64,000 nt of DNA from Sanghuangporus weigelae (Eukaryota > Basidiomycota > Agaricomycetes > Hymenochaetales > Hymenochaetaceae). The position numbers and the translations under genes were made by a program. Below the pieces are notes generated by a model. The model saw nothing but the letters and a program-made list of their open reading frames with translations, ran no database searches and was not told the origin of the DNA. The DNA is taken from positions 930,001 through 994,000 of the forward strand of contig CP137328.1 in NCBI GenBank assembly GCA_033182465.1. The letters are read 5' to 3'. This document shows positions 35,635 through 48,398 of this stretch, one piece after another (within the stretch, counting starts at the first letter, position 1; each line of letters starts with the position of its first letter).

Positions 35635-36386
35635 TCAAGACGGTCTTGTGCACGAGAATACCTTCCTAAGGAGCAGCATGCTTGCACTAGTGAGAAGGCT
35701 GGCTTCAGGAACCATGGCCCACGGGACCAAGCCATTTATGTATGGCCTGAGTTAGGTTAGGTCGGAATTCCGGTGGAGAATAAAACATTCGAATCCGAGT
35801 CCAGTACCAATCACGGCCGTCTTTTCTGAGATTACTTTTGTCTGTCTTTATTGCAAATAGCGAAATGAGCTTAGTCCATCCTTTCTTACAATGACGATAT
35901 GTCACGAAGCCACGAGCATGCTATGGTGTGAACTGACGAGCAGCACTTCCTCATCTCACGTAAAGTAAGGTGGAGTCATCCAGACAGAATACTTTCTCGC
36001 TGGCTACGTGGTCTGAGAATTATTCTGCAGTGAGGCCGAGCACATGCCAGGATTGTATCCGTCGAGGACATCGCGAATTCTGGCCGACTTTTCTTTCCAT
36101 CTGGGCTCCTGCGATACTGCATAGCAGGTCGTGACTAGAAGACAGATGTGATACCGCTGCACCGCACGGCTCGTCGTGCCCATATTGAGATCGTTCCTGC
36201 AGAAGACAAGAGAAGAATCCAGTGCAAGTTCGCAAGTATTCAGCTAGCTATTACATGAGATTGTTATATACAAATGTCTACAAATGCAAAAATAATAACA
36301 GACTATGATCAAGTAAAGCAAAGAAATCGTCAACACTAGCGGGTGCATGATGTACCAGAGTGAGAGATAGATGCACTTCGAACCCA
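35635..36386. other. Array spacer between FunK1 copy 2 and F-box F2
   Basis: Non-coding by eye and homologous to 518-1124, 28597-29222 and 42707-43923. It is the MITE-C empty site (ACTGCATAGCAGG at about 36117). Confidence 0.65.
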
Positions 36387-39297
36387 TTAACCTCGGCGTC
36401 GCTTCGATGACGAATGAGACTGGTCACATTCCGGAACGGAACGCTTACCGCCAACCGAACTTGTATCCCGTGAGACGACGCCACGAGAACCACGGCCCAG
36501 CGAACCAGTACCTCGTCTACTACCACGTCGTGCACCAGTACCTCGCGTCCCCACGGATCCACGAGAACGAGCACTGACAGAATTATTTCCAAGACTCGTT
36601 GTTTTCCAGGAAACTGCCGTCTGGGATACTGCAGTATGCGAAGACGCCGCGGTATGTGAACCGGCGATGCGTGAGCTGAGCCGGCTCGAAAGATCGAGAC
36701 TGAGCGGATGTATTGAACTTGATCCCTTCGTCGGACTCGGACTGGGTGATTGAGGATCATTTTGTGCGTCCTCATCCTCTTTCCCGTCATGATGCGCACC
36801 TTCCCCACCTGCCCCAGCCATTTTCGCCTTGGCAGCAGCAATTCGGGCCTCGCGTCGTCTCCGATTATGCATACGGCGTCGATTTGCAGCTCTCTCTACC
36901 ACATCAGGTTCTGCGATAGCCGGCTGCTGCGTTTCCTTTTCCTTTTCTGGCTGCAGGTCGTTCGTGGAAACGGGCTTCTCCGGGTCAATACTACTTGATT
37001 CCAGCTGTTCGAGAGCTTTGTTGAGAATGTTGATGAATGTCTGAAAGACTTTGTCGATATCCTTGCGTTGAGATATCGGCATCTGCTCCTCCGACACATT
37101 TCCTCTCATCATAGGTTGGAAAAGCAGGTCTCGTAATTCCCACAGCATCTCATAAATCGGTTCAAAATACCGCGGTATGTTCTTAATGATTCGATCATCG
37201 AATACATTGAATTCAGTCAGCATCGATCTCTTGACGCCAGCAATGCGCCTGTACACAATCGCTTCGTCCTCGAGATCATCGATCTTCGGACCACACCAAT
37301 CGGCTATCGGAGAGTCCTTGAAATCAAATGTGTATGGAGGCCGTCCATTTTGTCTCGGTCCGTTCTCGGTCACGCATGTCCAGATAAGTGTATAAAACAG
37401 CGACTCCAGCTCGTAATAATATTTGTGTGGGCTGCCGTTCTTCCTCAGTATCGAAATAGCCATGAATGGTATCGTTCCCTGCATGTGACATCAGAAAAGC
37501 ATCTCTCATGCAGCTAGCAGTACCTACAGTCAGGTCGGCTACTCCAGATCGTTGATGGTCAACACTTGCAGCGCAATCAAAGTCGATCACATAGCCTTTT
37601 CCAATCGACTCATCGGGTTTCCTTACTATGATCAGGTTGTGTCGGCTAATGTCGCGATGAAAAACCTCGGCCTTGTAGATGGATCGTATGCCTAAATCAT
37701 TCAAAGTAAGCAACTTTTCGTGAGAATATTTCAAATTCTTACTTTCCGCAAAATCCCTGAATACAGAAACGAGTTCCTTCAGGGATCTGAAATGCTTCAG
37801 GTTCACACCAAATGGCGTCACACCAATTCTGCGATGCTCGCGGATCTCGATACCTTCCTTCTCCTCAGCTGGTACGTCTTCTCTGTCAGACACAGTATCA
37901 TCGTTCACGATGCCCTCGCCGCCGATCTCGAATCGGACCAACTGGTGATCGATGAGCTTCACAACATTCTGTGCGTTGCGAGCCTCCAGAAGCCTCAGCC
38001 AGTAGTCCTCTTTCCTCTCTCGAGCCGAATCTACCCATTGATCCTTGATGACGAGTTCTTCCCCAGTCTCGTCATCTATGACATGGAGTATAACAGATCC
38101 CCGACCCCGAATCACCGAATGGAGGTAGATCACTTCCACGATCCTGTACGCTTTCTCATTGAGCTTGACGTAGTCCTTCCCATCTTTGCTGAAGAAAGAT
38201 GGATCGAATCCAAGGAAGTAGTCTTCTCCTAGAGCCAGGCCGATGATGATCCGCATGAACCCCATCGGTTCTTGATGAACATTGTATACCTCGGAAATGA
38301 GGACACCTGAGCGGTCGTACTTGTACAAGGCAATATTGTCGTCGATGAGACTGAAGAGGAGAGTGAAGCGTCGGCCCTCGTGGCTTCCATACATGAGACG
38401 AGAATACTGTGCAAGCCTTCCTTTGGCAAGCTGGACGTTGTTCTGATAGCCTGTCGATCTCAGTTCCCCGACACTACGTGTAGTCCTCCAAGATCCGTCA
38501 ACGCCCTTTTCAGAGTATTCCCGAGGAACGAGTGCAACATCTGGCTTCCGACCTACTCCATCAAGTTTCATCATAGCATTCGCGTATCTCGCACTGAAGA
38601 TCCACTCTGTGCTGCCCTCCGGTCCTCGATCGGATCCATATAGGTATCTGCGTGCTCTCGCAAGAATTTCATTCAGAAACTTGCAGACTTCCTCTTCCTT
38701 GCCTTGTTTGTTCGTTTCAGGCCATCTGAGCCACTTCTTCTGCACGAGGTCGTAAAGCTTGTCTGGCCCAGATGTCATGTCTGTGAAGATTTCGTCCAGA
38801 ATCGGACAGGGAGTTGGCATGGTAGTCGATTTTCTGGGAGGCCGAGGTTGAGAAGAGTCGGTGTCAGGGATCGATGGGCCATCAAATACATCTCGACCTG
38901 ATGAGACGGGTCCTTGGGAGGGAGCGTCACCATTGGAGCCATCGTCTTGGACAACGGGGCCCGATCCAGAATCAAAATCTTTTAGATCTTTGTGGTTTGG
39001 AAAGTCGGGGTCGTTGGCAAGCGATATGGGTCCATGCTGGCCACGCAGTCTCTGGAATAATATTGCAGGGAAACGCTTCTCGATGAGATTGGGAACGTCC
39101 TCCAGTATTGAATCCATCAGTTCGCCTTCAAGAGCCTTGCCAATATCGTCGACCGTCTCAAGGTTCGCCTTCTTGTCGTATTCAGCACGGTTTTTCTTGG
39201 GTTCGTCAGTCCTCGCGCGTGTACGTGGTGTGGAAGTGACGGTAGCGGAATCGATAAGAAGATGCTTCGAGTAAGTCGGCTGTGGATAGGTGGACAT
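36387..39297 (-). CDS. FunK1 fungal-type protein kinase, array copy 2
   Basis: Start is ATG 39295-39297 (MSTYPQPTYSK). Introns: 37692-37742 (51 nt, in frame) and 37479-37527 (49 nt). The first has no stop and keeps frame, so retention would add 17 residues ahead of the catalytic loop. All FunK1 landmarks are present: GRKPDVALVPRE, ELVIKDQW, FHRDISRHNLIIV, VIDFDCAA, LT|GTIPFMAISIL and the basic tail. A few substitutions separate it from copies 1 and 3; the N-terminal half is closer to copy 3 (shared ARTDEPKKNRAEYDKK). It lies upstream of F2, same strand. Confidence 0.9.
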
Positions 39298-40806
39298 GTT
39301 AGAAAGATAAAGAAGAGATACGTTAAGGGACAGAACATACTTAAATAATACGCCTGGCGGTGGCTTGCTATCCTTTTTGGAAGGGATAAGGGATAGTGAG
39401 TCAGCTGCGACTGGTCGTGGCTTGAAAACAAGTTGAAGTTGTGGCGGTGCCGAGTTCAATTCATTCTACGCTTGTCACGGCGTGATTTGTCGCGTCTCCA
39501 CACGTGGTCCTTCCGTATTTATCGACGTCTTTCATCGGCTAACCTTATCATCCCATCACTATGATCAAATTCTGTTTGTGCTGGCCTCTTTGTCAATCTC
39601 ATGCAAGTGACTCATACTTACAACTATTTGCTTATCCTGCTGATGAACTGGCAGAAATGCGGGTGAGTCTGAATTTTGATTAAACATGAGTGTTCGCACT
39701 GTATTCTGTAATTGGAACAGGGATAGGTAAGCTTTACGACCGTTGTCTGCTGTGGCCAGTTATGTTTCGGGGGGTTTTCCGACCCATCCCCGCGGCCCGC
39801 GGGCTCAGGGTTCAAGTTCCGAGGATAACATTTTACGCAGGCACTGACTCGGCCACTTATAGATCGACGGGGTCGCTTTGTACTGACCTTACAGTGCCAT
39901 CTGCCAGTTATCACCCATAATCCAAGACTGGTCGCAGAAAGAAAGTACTGTCCCGCAAGGGGGTCGACCGTTCGGGCGTGTATGTCCATAAATACGTTCT
40001 TCCACGGAGAACTCGGCAATGGGATGTGCAGCTTGGGCACTCTCCTTCACATGTCAACTAATTTTCGCAAATATTCTTTCAATGCCAACTGATCTCGCTT
40101 GGTGTTGTCCAACTTGTCTCACAAGTTCCTACTGGTCGCACTTCGTAATCTCTCGAGCCAATCGTGGCTCATAGGCAATCTTCCATATGAGTATACGGTC
40201 ATCCGTCATGATTCTCTCTCGGAGTGGCCTGCCTCAATGGTAATTAATCGATTCCTGCTCTACTCAAAAGCTCTGTTCAGAAATGAACCCTTCACGTATT
40301 GTTTTAAATTCAACTGTAACCCTCCTCTCCTTTTCCCCTCACTGTCACTGCTACCTGAATCGAAACGCGAAAACCCTTTTCATGGGCATAGGCCTTTGCG
40401 CTTAGCGCATCATTCTCTTATTAAGATTCGCTCGTCACATACTTTCCTCATACGCTAGGGAAGCCCTCCTTCCGAACCCTCGTGTAGAGGAGGGAATGCG
40501 ATAGATAAAAACGGAAAGACACAGCATTATATTACATCTGCGAAGCAGTTCTCTTGGGTACAGCTTCTAGCTAGTCCAGGAGTTGAGGCTAGAGCAAGAA
40601 AAGGCACGTACTTTCTTTACCTCTTTCTGATGGCCCATCCTTGAGTAATCGATTCTTCCATGACAACCTGGCACACTCGTTCTTGCCTGGTTGCCTTCTC
40701 CCATAGACGAATGGATTTCAAGTATAAATAGGAGATCCTCTCTCGTGTACTGATGGAAACCGGTATTCAATCGATTATTCTACGGTCCAGTCCTGTAAAT
40801 CAATGT
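39298..40806. other. Array spacer upstream of FunK1 copy 2
   Basis: Same spacer type as 32138-33737 and 46835-48398, with small deletions. A 138-codon minus frame at 39624-40040 is not conserved as open in the sister spacers, so I do not call it. No other feature. Confidence 0.6.
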
Positions 40807-42706
40807 CTATTCTCCTGAATCATCTTGGAATAATCGCCCCCGCCAATCCTAGGAGTAAGAAAGAGAAAATCGGTGAGCTGAGCAGATGAGCACAGGTATC
40901 TTCTGTACTTACAATGAAGGTGATTACCAACTTGATACCAGCCTTGGTAGCCAAATCTCCTAGACTATTTAGAACAAGACGTCTCATTCCGCACAGGTGG
41001 ATGGTTTCAAGATATGGACAGGCCCTCCCTATTTGATGCATCATGATAAGACGCGTGATCGCACTTTGCAGACCGGGTTCGTAGACGCCTCTCGTAAAAC
41101 GCGAAAGAGGCGGTTCTATTATTGTAAGATGTTTGAGGCTTCTTGGGAGCTTGATAAGAGGTTCAAGGGAATCAGGGGAATCCAGCAGCGAATTCACGCA
41201 GAAAACGTCAGCTAGGATGCATAGTGCGACCATCGAAGGTGGAATGGATAAGTTGTGTCCAAATACGCAGTCAAAAGCGTAGTAAGGGGCGAAAGTAAGT
41301 ATTTCGAGAGAAGTACCGACGGTCGCAATACGGGACCATGGGTCGTCGCACATATAGACTCCGTTCACAATTTCGAGAACCCGTAATCTAGCTAGCTCCG
41401 AAACAGTGGAAGTATGTTTCTGAACAAAGAGGTACACGAAAAGAGGCATAGCTTTTTTATTCGCGGCATTTCGCCTGATTATGAAGATTAAAGTTCGGCG
41501 AGTAGTTCATGATGGTGAAGTCTTCGAGGTAGGGCTCCGACCGTATCCATATACGGGTACGGTCGTATAAAAGAAGCTTCGTACGGATACGGGCGTATAT
41601 ATGGCACACCAGACCGTTATACATGTACGAATACGGACAGCCCGTATACGGGGAATGCGCCGTATACGGCAGCCACAGGCACTGTAGGATCGAAATAAAA
41701 CGAGCTAAACATGCTCATTTCGAGTTATCCGAACGTTACATAGCGCAAATACCCCACTTTCAAGTTGTTCATCCCTGCCAGGAAGGGCTCAGTGGACAAA
41801 TTCAATGGATCGTGATAGAAAGAATATGCGTGGGAACAACACTGTATCCGTCAGTCCTTTTGGTTTCAAGTGATCTACCAAATCGCCAAAAACGGTATAT
41901 ATAAAATAAGTATATCTCTATGCTACCGGGAGGCATGGGACCTGAGCTCCCGTATATGGCGTATAAGCCGTAAACGTCACATTTTTAGACCTTTGTATAC
42001 GGCCCGTATATTTTGCTCTTATTGGATCATACGGATACGGCTGCACCTTATACGGTTATACGCATACGCCAGTCGGAGCCCTACTTCGACGGCAGGAAAT
42101 CAGAGCACCGAACCGAACCAATTCGGATCTTCTCTGGGTGGCTCAATCTTGAGGTGCGTAAGCCTATTGACGTCCAGTCGTTCTATTCTAATGCACTCTA
42201 TTTGCAACACGATCAGTGTGTGAAGGAAATCTGAAGATGAAATGATAGGATCACTGAGATTCAATGCGGGGCTGTCTGTTTGGACGCATTTCGTACACAC
42301 GATCAAGAGCCAGAAGTGGATCGAAGCGGGATTCTCTGCAACCTCCGCCGGTGCAGAATATATAAGAGAAGAAGATTGATCGGACCAGCGGAAGGAGATC
42401 CTAGGCCTTTCGCGTTTCTGATGTTCGACGGAATACAAGGAGCGCCCTGCCGCACGCGAAGACTACCTCTTTGGTAAGAAGACCGAGCAACGCTTCGTAC
42501 CATACTCTGTCTACGAAGCATAGAGAGTAAAGTGTTGATTGAAACACGGTCTTTGCATACAGCTAACTCCGTCGTTCCCTCTCTCGATCCTCCTCTAAGC
42601 TCGACACGATTCGAAGAACAACGTCGTTCGGTAGACTCGTCCTAGTATTTTTTACTTCGAGAATCACTGACTCCTATTCGGCGTCCTGCAAAACAGAAAG
42701 GTCCGT
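40807..42706 (-). pseudogene. F-box-like gene, decayed array copy F3
   Basis: The 3' half is open at 40820-41449 (LEIVNGVYMCDDPWSRIATV, LIKLPRSLKHLTIIEPPLSRF, GRACPYLETIHLCGMRRLVL). The final exon after a GTAAG-type donor ends at 40807. MITE-A (41530-42083) splits the gene. The 5' part (about 42084-42706) shows the F-box block with several disruptions, and the start codon equivalent is ACG (42704-42706) instead of ATG. This copy and F1 (1210-1824) carry the MITE at the same site; F4 does not. Confidence 0.75.
41530..42083. mobile_element. MITE-A, complete copy (hAT-like non-autonomous transposon)
   Basis: 554 bp bounded by 12-bp inverted repeats TAGGGCTCCGAC / GTCGGAGCCCTA. Flanking 8-bp sequences are CTTCGAGG (left) and CTTCGACG (right). 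The uninterrupted copy at about 49135 reads CTTCGAGG once, so the target duplication is 8 bp. An 8-bp duplication and a TAGGG-type end fit the hAT superfamily. Both arms are rich in CCGTATACGG-like subterminal repeats, typical of transposase-binding arrays. The interior has no transposase reading frame. Confidence 0.87.
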
Positions 42707-43923
42707 TCGGAATGGTCTTATGCACGAGAATATCTTCCTAAGGTAAAGGAGCAGCATGGCTGCACAAGTGAGAAGGCTGGTGTCGGGTATCATGGCATCA
42801 AGTCATTTATGTATGACTCGAAGTAGGTTGGGTCCGAGGCGGATGTAAAACATTCGAACCCTGAACCGACTTACATGTAACTCTGACCACGACTGTTTTC
42901 TTTTCTGAAATTACTTTTGTCTGTCTTTATCGCAAATAGTGAAATGAGCTTACTGTAATCCATCCAACTGACGTGCACTTCTTCATCTCATGTAAGGTGG
43001 GATCATCCAGACGGTATACTTTCCCGTTGGCTACGTGGTCTGAGAATTATTCTGCAGTGAGGTCGGGACTCGGGAGTACCTGCCAGAACCGTATTCGTCG
43101 AGGATATCGCGAATTCTAGCCGACTTTTCTTTTCATTTGGGCTCCTGCGATCCTGCATATGGGGGTGGGCAATCCCTATGGTCTTCGCGTGCGCGTCGGA
43201 GGCCGAAAATAAGCCCAAATAGGCAAGTATCGCAAATCCTTGGCAAAATCATGCATCACAAAGTGCACAACAGAACAATTCACCTACTTATGTTTTCGAA
43301 AATGTAGCCCCTGAGAGTTGAAGTATAGTACTTCAGTGTATCTTATGGAAAATTTCGTGTCGATGTATGGGTTTTAGCTGGCTGAAATTCAAAGACAAAA
43401 ATCCATTGTTTCATCACAAGATTCACAACAAATTAGCTTAATTATTGGCAACAGTGCAGTTTTTGCAAAAAGTACCTCCTGAGAGTTGAAGCATCTTATT
43501 CAAACATATATTCTACCATTTTATTAGACCGATACATGAACTGTGGTAGAGGGAAATTCAAGTCAAAGAATCATTGTAAACTCTTTTTGAACTCCGACGA
43601 TCATACCTATAACCGAACCCGTGGGAACGCACGCAAATCCGTACGGAGTTGCCGACCCCCAGTGCATAGCTGGTCGTGACGAGAAGAAAGACGTGACATC
43701 GCACGGATTGTCGCGCCCAATCTGCGACCGCTTCTGCAGAAGACAAGAGAAGAATTTATTGTATGGTCGTAAACATTCAGTTGACTATTACATGAGATTG
43801 CTATATACGAATGTCTACAAATGCAAAAAGAATAACAGACTATAATCAGGCAAAGCAAAGAAATGGCCAACACTAATAGTAGTATGTTGTACGGGAATTA
43901 GAGATAGATGCGCTTCGAATTCA
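42707..43923. other. Array spacer between FunK1 copy 3 and F3
   Basis: Homologous to the other kinase/F-box spacers, enlarged by MITE-C at 43160-43661. No gene is visible in it. Confidence 0.65.
43160..43661. mobile_element. MITE-C, non-autonomous DNA transposon with hAT-type ends
   Basis: 502 bp absent from the sister spacers (empty site at about 36117). Imperfect inverted ends of ~35 bp begin TGGGGGTGGGCAA and, from the other side, TGGGGGTCGGCAA, close to the GGGGTGGGCAA ends of hAT elements. Flanks repeat TGCATA, giving a 6-8 bp target duplication depending on where the end is drawn. The interior is an imperfect tandem duplication of ~168 bp: CTGAGAGTTGAAG recurs at 43311 and 43479, and CACAAxxTxCACAACA-type blocks precede each. 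No coding capacity. It is unrelated in sequence to MITE-A/B. Confidence 0.8.
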
Positions 43924-46834
43924 TTACCCTCGGCGCCGCTTCGATGACGAATGAGACTGGTCACATTCCGGAACGGGACGCTTACCACCGACCGAGCTTG
44001 TATCCCGTGAGCCGACGCCACGAGAACCACGGCCCAGCGAACCAGTACCTCGTCCACTACCGCGTCGTGCACCAGTACCTCGTGTCCCCACGGATCCACG
44101 AGAACGAGCACTGACAGAATTATTTCCAAGACTCGTTGTTTTCCAGGAAACTGCCGTCTGGGATACTGCAGTATGCGAAGACGCCGCGGTATGTGAGCCA
44201 GCGATACGTGAGCTGATCCGACTCGAAAGGTCCAGACTGAGTGGATGTATTGAATTTGATCCCTTCGTCGGACTCGGACTGGGTGATTGAGGATCATTTT
44301 GTGCGTCCTCATCCTCTGTCTCGTCATGATGCACACCTTCCCCACCTGCCGCCGCCATTTTCGCCTTGGCTGCAGCAATACGGGTCTCGCGTCGTCTCCG
44401 ATTATGCATACGGCGTCGATTTGCAGCTCTCTCTACCACATCAGGTTCTGCGATAGCCGGTTGCTGCGTTTCCTTTTCCTTTTCTGGCTGCAGGTCATTC
44501 GTGGAAACGGGCTTCTCCGGGTCAATAGTGCTTGATTCCAGCTGTTCGAGAGCTTCGTTGAGAATGCTGATGAATGTCTGAAAGACTTTGTCGATATCCT
44601 TGCGTTGAGATATCGGCATCTGCTCCTCCGGGACTGGGAACCCATGATTGGGCAGGAAAAGAAGCTGTCGTAACTTCCTCAGCATCTCATAAATCGGTTC
44701 AAAATACCGCGGTATGTTCTTAATGATTCGATCATCGAATACATTGAAGTCAGTCAGCATCCAACTCTTGACGCCAGCAATGCGCCTGTACACAATCGCT
44801 TCGTCCTCGAGATCATCGATCTTCGGACCACACCAATCGGCTATCGGAGAGTCCTTGAAATCAAATGTGTATGGAGGCCGTCCATTTTGTCTCGGTCCGT
44901 TCTCGGTCACGCATGTCCAGACAAGTGTATAAAACAAAGACTCCAGCTCGTAGTAATATTTGTGTGAGCTGCCATTCTTCTTCAGTATCGAAATAGCCAT
45001 GAACGGTATCGTTCCCTGCATGTGTCATCAGCAAAGCATCTCTCATGCAGCTATTGACACCTACCGTCAGGTCGGCTACTCCAGATCGTTGATGGTCAAC
45101 ACTTGCAGCGCAATCAAAGTCGATCACATAGCCTTTTCCAATCGACTCATCGGGTTTCCTTACTATGATCAGGTTGTGTCGGCTAATGTCGCGATGAAAA
45201 ACCTCGGCCTTGTAGATGGATCGTATGCCTAAATCATTCAAAGTAAGCAACTTTTCGTGAGAATATTTCAAATTCTTACTTTCCGCAAAATCCCTGAATA
45301 CAGAAACGAGTTCCTTCAGGGATCTGAAATGCTTCAGATTCACACCGAATGGTGTCACACCAATTCTGCGATGTTCGCGGATCTCGATACCTTCCTTCTC
45401 CTCAGCTGGTACGTCTTCTCTGTCAGACACAGTATCATCGTTCACGATGCCCTCGCCGCCGATCTCGAATCGGACCAACTGGTGATCGACGAGTTTCACA
45501 ACATTCTGCGCATTGCGAGCCTCAAGAAGCCTCAGCCAGTAGTCTTCCTTCTTCTCTCGTGCAGAATCTACCCATTGATCCTTGATGACGAGTTCTTCCC
45601 CAGTCTCGTCATCTATGACATGGAGTATAACAGATCCCCGACCCCGAATCACCGAATGGAGGTAGATCACTTCCACGATCCTGTACGCTTTCTCATTGAG
45701 CTTGACGTAGTCCTTCCCATCTTTGCTGAAGAAAGATGGATCGAATCCAAGGAAGTAGTCTTCTCCTAGAGCCAGGCCGATGATGATCCGCATGAACCCC
45801 ATCGGTTCTTGATGAACATTGTATACCTCGGAAATGAGGACACCTGAGCGGTCGTACTTGTACAAGGCAATATTGTCGTCGATGAGACTGAAGAGGAGAG
45901 TGAAGCGTCGGCCCTCGTGGCTTCCATACATGAGACGAGAATACTGTGCAAGCCTTCCTTTGGCAAGCTGGACGTTGTTCTGATAGCCTGTCGATCTCAG
46001 TTCCCCGACACTACGTGTAGTCCTCCAAGATCCGTCAACGCCCTTTTCAGAGTATTCCCGAGGAACGAGTGCAACATCTGGCTTCCGACCTACTCCATCA
46101 AGTTTCATCATAGCATTCGCGTATCTCGCACTGAAGATCCACTCTGTGCTGCCCTCCGGTCCTCGATCGGATCCATATAGGTATCTGCGTGCTCTCGCAA
46201 GAATTTCATTCAGAAACTTGCAGACTTCCTCTTCCTTGCCTTGTTTGTTCGTTTCGGGCCATCTGAGCCACTTCTTCAGCACGGTGTCGTAAAGCTTGTC
46301 CGGCCCAGATGTCATGTCTGTGAAGATTTCGTCCAGAATCGGGCAGGGAGTTGGCGTAGTAGTCGATTCGTTGGAAGGCTGAGACCGAGAAGAGTCGGTG
46401 TCAGGGATCGATGGGCCATCAAATACATCTCGATTTGATGAGATGGGTCCTTGGGAGGGTGCGTCAGCATTGGAGTCATCGTCTTGTTCAACGGGGCCTG
46501 ATCCAGAATCAAAATCTTTTAGATCTTTGTGGTTTGGAAAGTCGGGGTCGTTGGCAAGCGATATGGGTCCATGCTGGCCACGCAGTCTCTGGAATAATAT
46601 TGCAGGGAAACGCTTCTCGATGAGATTGGGAACGTCCTCCAGTATTGAATCCATCAGTTCGCCTTCTAGAGCCTTGCCAATATCGTCGACCGTCTCAAGG
46701 TTCGCCTTCTTGTCGTATTCAGCACGGTTTTTCTTGGGTTCGTCAGTCCTCGCGCGTGTACGTGGTGTGGAAGTGACGGTAGCGGAATCGTTAAGAAGAT
46801 GCTTCGAGTAAGTCGGCTGTGGATAGGTGGACAT
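43924..46834 (-). CDS. FunK1 fungal-type protein kinase, array copy 3
   Basis: Start is ATG 46832-46834 (MSTYPQPTYSKHLLND). The in-frame 51-nt intron is at 45229-45279, followed by a ~53-nt intron before GTIPFMAISILKKNG. Intact FHRDISRHNLIIV, VIDFDCAA and ELVIKDQW. Copy-specific changes cluster in the acidic linker (SSRSQPSNESTTTPTP) and near FLPNHGFPVPEEQM, where copies 1 and 2 read VMKGNVSEEQM or MMRGNVSEEQM. This suggests patchwise divergence or gene conversion. It is the right-most kinase of the array. Confidence 0.9.
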
Positions 46835-48398
46835 GTTAGAAAGATAAAGAAGAGATACGTTAAGGGACAGAACATACTTAAATAATACGCCTGGCGGTGG
46901 CTTGCTATCCTTTTTGGAAGGGATAAGGGATAGTGAGTCAGCTGCGACTGGTCGTGGCTTGAAAACAAGTTGAAGTTGTGGCGGTGCCGAGTTCAATTCA
47001 TTCTACGCTTGTCACGGCGTGATTTGTCGCGTCTCCACACGTGGTCCTTCCGTATTTATCGACGTCTTTCATCGGCTAACCTTATCATCCCATCACTATG
47101 ATCAAATTCTGTTTGTGCTGGCCTCTTTGTCAATCTCATGCAAGTGACTCATACTTACAACTATTTGCTTATCCTGCTGATGAACTGGCAGGAATGCAGG
47201 TGAGTTCAAAATTCAATTAAACACGAATGCTCTGTGGTTGGGATAGGGATTGGTAAGGCTTACGACCGTTGTCTGCTGTGGCCAGTTATGATTCGGAGGT
47301 TTTCCGAACCATCCCTGCGGCCTGGGGGCTGAGGTTCAAGTTCCGGGGATATCATTTTACGCAGGCACCGACTTGGCTACTTATAGATCGACGGGGTCGT
47401 TTTGTATTGATCTCGAGACCTTACAGTGCCATTTGCCAGTTATAATCCAAGACTGCTTGCAGAAAGAAAGTACTGTCTCTCAAGTGGGTCGACCGTCCGG
47501 GCGTGTCCATAAACACGTTCTTCCGAGTCCACTCCTGACCATCATATTTGCGGTCAGGTACTGCGTTTGAGCTGAGAGTCTGCTGGCAGAATCTACGGAA
47601 AACTTGGTGATGGGATGTTCAGCTTGGGCATTCTCCTTCACACGTCATCTAGTTTTCTCAAATATTCTTTCACGGCCAACTGACATCTCCTGGTGTTATC
47701 CAACTTGTCTTACTCTTCGCAATCCTTTGTGGTGTAGTCTCTCGAGCCGGGCGTGGCTCATAGGCAATTATCCGCACGAGTATACAATATCGTCGGCCGT
47801 CGTGATTCTCTCCCGGCGTGGTTTGCCTCAATGGTAATTGACCGGTGCCTGTCGACCGGTACTCCAAGGTATGGACGTTCGTCCCGGCCGTTTTGAGTGC
47901 TCAAAAACTCTGTTCAAAAATGGACCCTTCACATATGCTTTTGAATTCTGCCCTTCCTTTCCCCCCTCTCTGTCACCGCTACCTGAATCGGAACGCTAAA
48001 GCCCTTTGCCTGGATATAGGTTTTTACGCTCAGCACATCATTCTCTGATTAGGATTCGTTCGTCGCATACTTTCCTCGTACAATAGAGAAATCCTCCTTC
48101 CGAACCCTCGTGCAGGGGAGGGAATGCGAAAGATAAAAACGGAAAGACGCAGCATTATATTACATCCGCGAAGCAGTTCTCTTGGGTACAGCATCTAGCC
48201 AATCCAGAATTGAGACTAGAGCAAGTAAAAGGCACGTACTTTCGTTATCTCCTTTTGATGGCCCGCCCTTGAGTAGTCGATTCTTCCATGCCTATCTGGC
48301 ACACTCGTTCTTGCTGGTTGCCTTCTCACATAGACAAGTAGTTTTCGAGTGAAAATAGGAGATACCCTCTCGATATTGCCAGTCCTGTAAAACAATGT
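46835..48398. other. Array spacer upstream of FunK1 copy 3
   Basis: Same spacer as 32138-33737. The first part equals that upstream of copy 2, while from about 47200 it is closer to the spacer of copy 1 (for example ACACGAATGCTCTGTGGTTG in both). That mosaic is consistent with unequal crossing-over. No gene. Confidence 0.6.

Noticed and set aside
39624-40040. 138-codon open frame on the minus strand in an array spacer
   Set aside because: The corresponding frames in the sister spacers are not open and no domain is visible.
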